From: an uncultured Gammaproteobacteria bacterium
Lineage (GTDB): Bacteria > Pseudomonadota > Gammaproteobacteria > Steroidobacterales > JABDMI01
Reading direction: 5' to 3'
DNA: 6,674 bases
NCBI GenBank assembly: GCA_938039225.1
Contig: CALHVH010000127.1
Location: forward strand, 1-6,674
Part shown: positions 1 through 5,155 of the stretch, in pieces
How positions within the stretch are numbered: position 1 is the stretch's first letter
How the letters are laid out: every line of letters begins with the position of its first letter
Translations under genes and position numbers: made by a program
Notes under the pieces: generated by a model
Seen by the model: only the letters and a program-made list of their open reading frames with translations
Database searches by the model: none
Told to the model about the DNA's origin: nothing

Positions 1-494
1 CTGAGAGTTAAAAACTGGGATATAAACAGCCACATTGGATCAATTCCAATCACGGCTTTAGCTCCTGCGCCTAACATTTGATAACCAAAGTATCCATTGC
101 CACAACCCACATCCAATACGGTGCGATTCGTCATATCAGAAAGATGGGGTAGAACACGTTGCCATTTCCAATCCGAACGCCATTCCGTATCAACAAACAC
201 ATCACCCAAATTAAAAGGCCCTTTTCGCCAAGGCATCAATTGTTTTAAATGCGGAATCAATTCTTCTGGATGCGAGGCGCTATAACCAAGATTTAAATGC
301 TCATCAATCTCACATAAAGGTGAAGCGTATTTTTGAATGTCTTGAATAGCAGCTAACCACTTGGGCATATCACCGTGCTGGCATTCATCAATTGTCTGTT
401 TAACCAAAGCTAATAATTCTTGCTGCTTGTTTATTTTGGTCGTAGAAAGTAAATAGCCTAAGTCGCTCAGTGGATATATATCGTTAAGTTGCAT
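1..494 (-). CDS. cmoB: tRNA U34 carboxymethyltransferase CmoB, N-terminal part (cut by window edge)
   Basis: This enzyme transfers the carboxymethyl group of carboxy-SAM (made by CmoA) to 5-hydroxyuridine at position 34 of tRNA, giving cmo5U and widening wobble decoding. It is cytoplasmic. The first 164 codons are present; the family is about 320 residues, so roughly half is missing beyond the left edge. Visible signatures are LMPWRKGPF (residues 86-94), DTEWRSDWKW (102-111), VLPHLSD (114-120), and the SAM-fold glycine motif VLDVGCGNGY (126-135) followed by GIDP (150-153). Lys91 lines up with E. coli Lys91, which as I recall contacts the carboxylate of the cofactor. The start is set by a TAATG overlap in which the ATG shares one base with the cmoA stop codon. 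No Shine-Dalgarno sequence is evident there, so translation is probably coupled to cmoA. The identity is secure; only the C-terminal half is unseen. Confidence 0.97.
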   Translation of the reverse strand, partial: MQLNDIYPLSDLGYLLSTTKINKQQELLALVKQTIDECQHGDMPKWLAAIQDIQKYASPLCEIDEHLNLGYSASHPEELIPHLKQLMPWRKGPFNLGDVFVDTEWRSDWKWQRVLPHLSDMTNRTVLDVGCGNGYFGYQMLGAGAKAVIGIDPMWLFISQFLTL

Positions 495-1237
495 TATTTA
501 ACTGCTAAGTAAGAAACAAAATTATAGGCTTGATGCCACTTAATCACTTTAGAAAAGCCAACTGACTTTAAACGCTCAAGCTGAGTAGACTCCGAATCAA
601 TTTTCATCATGTCTTCAATGGCATCACGTTTTTGAGAAATCTCTAAATCCGAATACCCTTGGGAGCGTTTAAAATCATGATGCAAATCAAAAATTAATTC
701 GTCGTCTTGAGAATTATCTAACTTAATTTTTTCAGATAAAACCAATGCCCCACCTTGATTTAATGCAGAATACACTTTTTGTAGCATTTGCTCACGATCT
801 TCTTGAGGTAAAAACTGCAATACAAAATTCATAACGGTAAACGAATTCGCTTGCAGCTCAAACTCTCTGATATCAGCCACATGCGAATTAAATTGATGTA
901 ACCACTGATATTCTTGTGTAACAAGACTCAAGCGCTCAATCATTGCTTGTGAATAATCTACGCCAATCAGAGTGCAATCTCGATTTTTTAAAGACTGATC
1001 TATACTCAAACTAACAGCCCCTAAAGAACAGCCCAAATCATACACAACTGATTTTTCAGTTACATAGCGTTGCGCCAGTAAACCGATGTATTTAACCAAC
1101 TCCGCATATGACGGAATTGATCTATTAATCATATCGGTGAAAACATTAGCTACCCCTGAATCAAAACGAAAGTCATCAACTTTAGTAAGTTTTTGGGCGT
1201 AAATTGAATCGGCAGATAAGGGTTGATTATCACTCAT
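494..1237 (-). CDS. cmoA: Carboxy-S-adenosyl-L-methionine synthase CmoA
   Basis: CmoA converts S-adenosylmethionine and prephenate to carboxy-SAM plus phenylpyruvate, supplying the donor that CmoB uses on tRNA. The 247 residues equal the length of the E. coli protein. Motifs in order are FTDMINRSIPSY (33-44), the SAM-binding loop VYDLGCSLGA (65-74), GVDYSQAMIER (92-102) with the acidic ribose-binding position Asp94, DIR (122-124), NFVLQFL (137-143), GGALVLSEK (162-170), and HHDFKRSQGYSDLEISQKR (186-204). Arg204 lines up with E. coli Arg199, which is recalled as holding the extra carboxylate; its presence argues for CmoA rather than an ordinary methyltransferase. The gene overlaps cmoB by one base and starts 14 bp after the upstream Sel1-repeat gene. 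The sequence before the ATG (reading GTAAAGTAATATTTAGTA) has only a weak ribosome-binding site, which fits a distal operon gene. Function is confident. Confidence 0.98.
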   Translation of the reverse strand: MSDNQPLSADSIYAQKLTKVDDFRFDSGVANVFTDMINRSIPSYAELVKYIGLLAQRYVTEKSVVYDLGCSLGAVSLSIDQSLKNRDCTLIGVDYSQAMIERLSLVTQEYQWLHQFNSHVADIREFELQANSFTVMNFVLQFLPQEDREQMLQKVYSALNQGGALVLSEKIKLDNSQDDELIFDLHHDFKRSQGYSDLEISQKRDAIEDMMKIDSESTQLERLKSVGFSKVIKWHQAYNFVSYLAVK

Positions 1238-1251
1238 TACTAAATATTACT

Positions 1252-2781
1252 TTACTGTTCTCGATTTTCAAGATAGTTACTAACTTTCTGGTCGACACGT
1301 TCTATGAAGGGTTTTTCCATACCCTTAGCAATCTCTTCGCAGTCTTCTTTTGATGATTCGTTACCATTAGCTACGCTTAGTTGGCACCAGTAATAGGCTG
1401 TTGCTAGATTTTTAGCTACGCCTAAACCATTCCAATAGTTATAGGCAAGATTATATTGTGAATCGGCATTGTCTAGTTCAGCGGCTTTTAAATACCATTC
1501 TAATGCCGTCTCTAGATTCTTTGAAACACCTTCACCATTCTCATACATCAATGCCAAATTGTGCTGTGCTAGAGGATTATTTTTTTCAGCAGCTAATAAA
1601 TAATACTCAATAGCTTTTTTATCATTGGTCTTAACGCCAACACCTTCATCATAAATATACCCTAAAGAAACAAGTGCCATTGAGTTTCCTTGTTCTGCCG
1701 CAAGTTCAAAATATTGCTTTGCTTTATCCTTATCTTTTTTTACAAATTCACCTTCTCGGTACATCACACCTAATCTATTCTGAGCATCATCATGCCCTTT
1801 TTCAGCGGCTTTGCTATACCAAGCGAAAGCCGTTTCTAAATCAGCTTTAATTCCTAAACCATCTTCATACATATATCCCAGTCTATATTGAGAATCTGAG
1901 TGCCCTTCTTCAGCCGATTTACTAAACCAATTTACTGCTTCAGAATAATTTTGTTCAACTCCCAAACCAAGTTCGTTGGCAAACCCAACATTGTATTGTG
2001 CTCTAACATTATTTTGCTTTGCCGCTTTTAAAAACCATTGCAAGGCCGTTGCATAATTTTTTTCTATTCCAAAACCATTCTCATAAAGTGTGCCTATATT
2101 ATTTTGTGCCTCAGAATCACCTTGCTCTGCAGCAAGTAAGTAATATTTCATGGCCTGTTCGTAATCACGCTCAACTCCATCCCCATTATGATAGGCTACA
2201 GCGAGATTATTTTGTGCCGCGGCATTACCCAAATCAGCCGATTTACGGTACCAAAAAAGTGCCTTTTCTTTATTTTGATCAACGCCTTCACCATAGTTAT
2301 AAGAATATGCCAAGTTAAATTGTGCTTCTGTATGATCTTGTTCAGCAGCCTTCAAATACCATTCAGCAGCTTTGATGTCATTTTCAGCAACACCCTCACC
2401 ATCATCAAACATCGTGCCCAGATTAAATTGTGATTGTGCGTTGCCAGCATCAGCTGCTTTACTATACCAATATAGGGCTTTAGTAAAATCTTTCTCTACA
2501 CCCTCACCATTGGCATACATCGCGCCTAAATTATTTTGTGCAATGATATGACCTTGTCCAGCGGCCTTTTCATACCAAGAAAAAGCTTTTGTATCATCTT
2601 CCTCTAAACCGTCTTCCCCATAGTCGTAGTCTATGGCTAACTGAAACTGAGACTCAGCATCACCCGCTTCTGCCTTGTTTAATAAAGACTCTTCGGCATA
2701 TAAGGGTGTTGTAAACGTACTTAAAACAAATAAAAACAGAAATAGTCCTTTTTGAACCAATCGAGACATGTAAAGCATCAT
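1252..2781 (-). CDS. Secreted Sel1-like repeat (SLR/TPR-type) protein, 12 repeats
   Basis: This 509-residue protein is predicted to be exported and built almost wholly of Sel1-like repeats, which form paired helices and usually act as protein-protein scaffolds. Residues 1-29 look like a signal peptide: Arg7 and Lys11, a hydrophobic run GLFLFLFVLSTF, then LYA before Glu30. Lys11 is followed by no cysteine, so it is not a lipoprotein. Repeats occupy residues 42-474: one of 37 residues and eleven of exactly 36, each following the pattern AQxNLGxMYxxGEGVxxDxxKAxxWYxKAAEQGN. A charged 35-residue tail ends the protein. The start is chosen because AGTAGG (2789-2794) lies 7 nt before the first ATG; ATGs at codons 2 and 5 are alternatives. 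It lies just upstream of cmoA on the same strand, so it may share a transcript. Family assignment is firm. The actual partner and role are unknown; SLR proteins range from envelope signalling to host interaction. Confidence 0.95.
   Translation of the reverse strand: MMLYMSRLVQKGLFLFLFVLSTFTTPLYAEESLLNKAEAGDAESQFQLAIDYDYGEDGLEEDDTKAFSWYEKAAGQGHIIAQNNLGAMYANGEGVEKDFTKALYWYSKAADAGNAQSQFNLGTMFDDGEGVAENDIKAAEWYLKAAEQDHTEAQFNLAYSYNYGEGVDQNKEKALFWYRKSADLGNAAAQNNLAVAYHNGDGVERDYEQAMKYYLLAAEQGDSEAQNNIGTLYENGFGIEKNYATALQWFLKAAKQNNVRAQYNVGFANELGLGVEQNYSEAVNWFSKSAEEGHSDSQYRLGYMYEDGLGIKADLETAFAWYSKAAEKGHDDAQNRLGVMYREGEFVKKDKDKAKQYFELAAEQGNSMALVSLGYIYDEGVGVKTNDKKAIEYYLLAAEKNNPLAQHNLALMYENGEGVSKNLETALEWYLKAAELDNADSQYNLAYNYWNGLGVAKNLATAYYWCQLSVANGNESSKEDCEEIAKGMEKPFIERVDQKVSNYLENREQ
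1360..2658 (-). repeat. Twelve in-frame Sel1 repeats, about 108 bp each
   Basis: This is the coding tract of the twelve Sel1-like units (protein residues 42-474). Eleven units are exactly 108 bp and the first is 111 bp, owing to one extra residue in its loop (GEDGLEEDD where others have GEGVxxD). At protein level, the Gly-rich turn and the WYxKAA helix recur in nearly every unit. At DNA level the units have diverged, so this is an old amplification and not a recently expanded tandem array. Unit 10 (starting SMALVSLGYIYDEG) and unit 12 (ending WCQLSVANGN) deviate most from the consensus. Confidence 0.9.
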
Positions 2782-2788
2782 AGTTTTT

Positions 2789-2794
2789 CCTACT
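2789..2794 (-). promoter_or_regulatory. Ribosome-binding site of the Sel1-repeat gene
   Basis: On the minus strand this reads AGTAGG and stands 7 nt before the ATG at 2781. It decides between three closely spaced start codons (2781, 2778, 2769) in favour of the first. It lies in the 35-bp gap shared with the divergent rimO gene. Confidence 0.55.
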
Positions 2795-2816
2795 GAGTAA
2801 AGGTGTAGCTGGTAAA

Positions 2817-4217
2817 ATGTTTATTTTAAACGATACTGAAGCTTATCCTGTGACGAATACCACACAAATCACCAATGAATCGCAAAAACAAGCCCATGGA
2901 ACCGTTGGTTTCATTAGTTTAGGCTGTCCTAAGGCTTTAGTCGACTCCGAGCGAATACTTACTCAACTGCGCGTTGACGGCTATGACATTGTAGGCAGTT
3001 ATCAAAATGCTGATGTTGTGGTAGTTAATACTTGCGGCTTTATTGACTCTGCGGTAGCTGAATCTTTAGACACCATTGGTGAAGCATTAAATGAAAATGG
3101 TCAAGTCATTGTAACGGGTTGTTTAGGTGTGCATCCTGAGGTTATCCGTGAGCAACATCCAAACGTATTGGCGATCACTGGTCCACAGCAATATGAGTCG
3201 GTGGTAGAGGCTGTGCACAAGCATGTACCTATACCTGAAGTGAATCCGCATTTAGATTTAATTCCTCGTTCAATTACGGAAACTGGAATTAAATTGACTC
3301 CACGTCACTATGCTTATTTAAAAATTTCTGAAGGTTGCAATCACAAATGCAGCTTCTGCATTATTCCTAGCATGCGAGGCAAGTTGAAAAGCCGTAATAT
3401 TGCCGATGTCATGCAAGAAGCACAACGCCTTGCCGCAGCTGGTGTAAAAGAGTTGCTAGTAATTGCGCAAGACACGAGTGCCTATGGCGTTGATACAAAA
3501 TACGAAAGTGGTGAATGGCTTGGAACGGAATACAAGACCAAATTCGAAGACTTGTGTGTTGCACTAGGTCGCTTAGGCATTTGGGCGCGGTTACATTATG
3601 TATATCCATATCCGCATGTCGATAAGGTTATTCATTTAATGGCTGAAGGAAAAATTCTTCCTTATTTGGATATTCCATTACAACATGGTAGCCCTAGTGT
3701 TTTAAAACGTATGAAGCGCCCAGCAGCGGCAGTAAATACTTTGGAACGCATTAAAAAGTGGCGTGAGATTTGTCCCAACATAACCATCCGCAGTACTTTT
3801 ATTGTTGGTTTTCCTGGTGAAACCGAAGAAGAGTTTCAAGAATTGCTAGATTTTTTAAAGGAAGCTCAACTTGATCGTGTTGGATGCTTCCAATATTCTC
3901 CAGTTGAAGGCGCTACATCCAATGCCTTAGACAATCACGTTCCTGATGATATAAAAGAAGCACGCTGGCATAAATTCATGCAAACTCAACAAGTTATCTC
4001 AGCCGCAAAACTACAAAAGAAAGTTGGCACAATACAAAGAGTGTTAGTTGATGAAATTCTTGAAGATGTCATTATTGCTCGTAGCGAAGCCGATGCTCCG
4101 GAAATAGATGGTTTAGTCAAAATTGACCCTAACCCGGACGTGAAAGTTGGCGAATTTTATGATGTATTAATTGACGAAGCTGACGAATACGATTTATACG
4201 GCTCTATTAAGACCTAA
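2817..4217 (+). CDS. rimO: Ribosomal protein S12 (aspartate) methylthiotransferase RimO
   Basis: RimO is a radical-SAM enzyme with two iron-sulfur clusters that adds a methylthio group to the beta carbon of a conserved aspartate in ribosomal protein S12. The N-terminal methylthiotransferase domain carries the three cluster cysteines Cys37 (SLGCPKALVDSER), Cys73 (VNTCGFIDSA) and Cys102 (VTGCLG). The radical-SAM motif CxxxCxxC is Cys174, Cys178 and Cys181 in KISEGCNHKCSFCIIPSMRG. Further family signatures are LHYVYPYPH, PYLDIPLQHGSP and STFIVGFPGETEEEF. The C-terminal part from about residue 400 is the TRAM domain, ending DEYDLYGS as in E. coli. At 466 residues it is longer than E. coli RimO (441), mostly because about 20 extra residues precede the conserved GFISLGCPK. 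The only Shine-Dalgarno-like element, AAAGG (2799-2803), is 13 nt before the ATG, so the exact start is less certain than the identity. MiaB is excluded by the close match throughout to RimO. Confidence 0.98.
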   Translation: MFILNDTEAYPVTNTTQITNESQKQAHGTVGFISLGCPKALVDSERILTQLRVDGYDIVGSYQNADVVVVNTCGFIDSAVAESLDTIGEALNENGQVIVTGCLGVHPEVIREQHPNVLAITGPQQYESVVEAVHKHVPIPEVNPHLDLIPRSITETGIKLTPRHYAYLKISEGCNHKCSFCIIPSMRGKLKSRNIADVMQEAQRLAAAGVKELLVIAQDTSAYGVDTKYESGEWLGTEYKTKFEDLCVALGRLGIWARLHYVYPYPHVDKVIHLMAEGKILPYLDIPLQHGSPSVLKRMKRPAAAVNTLERIKKWREICPNITIRSTFIVGFPGETEEEFQELLDFLKEAQLDRVGCFQYSPVEGATSNALDNHVPDDIKEARWHKFMQTQQVISAAKLQKKVGTIQRVLVDEILEDVIIARSEADAPEIDGLVKIDPNPDVKVGEFYDVLIDEADEYDLYGSIKT

Positions 4218-4303
4218 ACAATTATCACAAAAGTTTCACAAGACTCTAACGGAAAAATACTTCTAAAACACTGAATAGCGTGTGTAATAAAATTTAACAT
4301 TTA

Positions 4304-4344
4304 GCCCTCCTCTCTAGTAATTCAAATATTCACAAACAGAGGGC
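4304..4344 (+). promoter_or_regulatory. Possible leader hairpin masking the ribosome-binding site
   Basis: GCCCTC (4304-4309) is the exact reverse complement of GAGGGC (4339-4344), which contains most of the ribosome-binding site (GAGG, 4339-4342) of the gene starting at 4348. With one bulged base (C4310) a seventh pair forms. The loop is about 29 nt and AT-rich. The left arm lies in GCCCTCCTCT, which also resembles the 3' end of 16S rRNA (anti-Shine-Dalgarno). If the pairing forms in the mRNA it would hide the start site, as in a temperature- or factor-controlled leader. A possible -10 box TAAAAT (4288-4293) lies just upstream without a convincing -35. A six-pair stem with a long loop can arise by chance, so confidence is low. 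Confidence 0.3.
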
Positions 4345-4347
4345 AGT

Positions 4348-5025
4348 ATGAAACTTATACCTATTTTATTGGCTAGCGTAAGCTTGATGACTAGCCCTAC
4401 TATCTTTGCAGATTTCGCAGCAAGCCAACAAAAAACCTTAATAACCAGTACATCTAAAACTGTAGATATACAATCATCTTTGCATAATAGTAGTTGTTTA
4501 CATGCTAAAAACTATCAACATAAAGATACAAGCACCAATCCATTAGCAAAATCCTTACAAAGTAAGGAAGCAAGTACTAGAACGAGATACGCAGGCTCAG
4601 AAAATCTTAATACGGATAATATTGGCATTAATTTTTTAAATTTACGTGTCGGCCTTGTTAAAAGCACGCTAGTCAATAAACGGTACGCAAATCCTAATCG
4701 TTATCAACGACGTATAGATTTACCGATGCGTAAAAATTTACAGAGCAACCCTAATCTTGAACCGGTATTTGAGTCCATAAGAATTAAATCAGGAACTCAA
4801 ACTATTCCATTTAGCTATATGAGTAAAAATTCAAGTAATGTAAGTAATGTATTAAAGCCTACTTCAATACATATTAGTGAAAGCGATATCGATTTTTTAG
4901 TAGAGACTGTTAATGCTAAATACGATTTAAACAAAAAATCTGGCTTAAAGCATTTAAGTTCATTGGATGCCAATAATCTTATTAACCACGATTCCGCTTG
5001 TATTCAAGACTCAAAATTCATTTAA
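4348..5025 (+). CDS. Exported protein of unknown function
   Basis: I do not recognise this 225-residue protein. The start is well supported: AGAGG (4338-4342) is 5 nt before the ATG. Residues 1-21 form a convincing signal peptide, with Lys2, hydrophobic residues from 3 to 14, and IFA before Asp22, so the mature product of about 204 residues should be exported. No lipobox or further membrane segment is seen. The mature part is rich in Ser, Asn, Lys and Thr. Residues 22-85 look low in complexity and probably disordered. Residues 90-150 carry a basic stretch (KRYANPNRYQRR, then LPMRKNL), and residues 170-215 look helical. There are only two cysteines, Cys50 and Cys218, which could form one disulfide. 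The gene is more AT-rich than rimO, which fits a lineage-specific or transferred gene. It stands alone, convergent with the dioxygenase gene. That it is a real gene rests on the start signals, the signal peptide and the length of open frame. Confidence 0.72.
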   Translation: MKLIPILLASVSLMTSPTIFADFAASQQKTLITSTSKTVDIQSSLHNSSCLHAKNYQHKDTSTNPLAKSLQSKEASTRTRYAGSENLNTDNIGINFLNLRVGLVKSTLVNKRYANPNRYQRRIDLPMRKNLQSNPNLEPVFESIRIKSGTQTIPFSYMSKNSSNVSNVLKPTSIHISESDIDFLVETVNAKYDLNKKSGLKHLSSLDANNLINHDSACIQDSKFI

Positions 5026-5036
5026 AAAACCGTCTA

Positions 5037-5112
5037 TGGCAGAGCAAGTGTAAACATGCGCTAAATTTCATATCCCCTCCCCAAAAAAACTTTAGCACCA
5101 CTTGTTCTGCCA
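5037..5112. terminator. Long inverted repeat, probable bidirectional terminator
   Basis: TGGCAGAGCAAGTG (5037-5050) pairs with CACTTGTTCTGCCA (5099-5112) over all 14 positions, with a single G-U pair in the plus-strand RNA. Inside it, GCTAAA (5060-5065) pairs with TTTAGC (5091-5096), leaving an asymmetric internal loop and an apical loop containing ATCCCCTCCCCAAAAAAAC. An A-tract (5024-5029) lies to the left and a T-tract (5116-5120) to the right, so each transcript would show a stem followed by a U-run: the plus-strand gene ending at 5025 and the minus-strand gene ending at 5156. The position midway between two convergent stops fits a shared terminator. The loop is longer than in a classical terminator, and the U-runs are a few bases away from the stem, so a small REP-like or MITE-like element is an alternative. 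Confidence 0.6.
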
Positions 5113-5155
5113 CCATTTTTGTTTGCTACTCTTAACTCCAGTCTCTTATTAATAT

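Noticed and set aside
97..285. Plus-strand open frame of 62 codons inside cmoB
   Set aside because: It lies antisense to the strongly conserved CmoB catalytic region, lacks a ribosome-binding site, and its translation shows no protein-like pattern.
2019..2433. Two overlapping plus-strand open frames within the Sel1-repeat gene
   Set aside because: They are antisense by-products of the 108-bp repeat periodicity; their translations are His/Cys/Phe-rich and lack any start signal.
1360..2658. Regularly spaced repeats that might suggest a CRISPR or satellite array
   Set aside because: The 108-bp units are in-frame codons for Sel1 repeats, are diverged in DNA sequence, and have no identical repeat with unique spacers.
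3409..3609. Minus-strand open frame of 66 codons inside rimO
   Set aside because: It is antisense to a conserved part of the radical-SAM domain and has no ribosome-binding site or family features.
4218..4303. Possible rimO terminator or promoter in the gap after rimO
   Set aside because: Only a four-pair ACAC/GTGT stem and scattered AT-rich hexamers were seen. No stem with a following T-run and no matched -35/-10 pair is present, apart from the weak TAAAAT noted with the leader.
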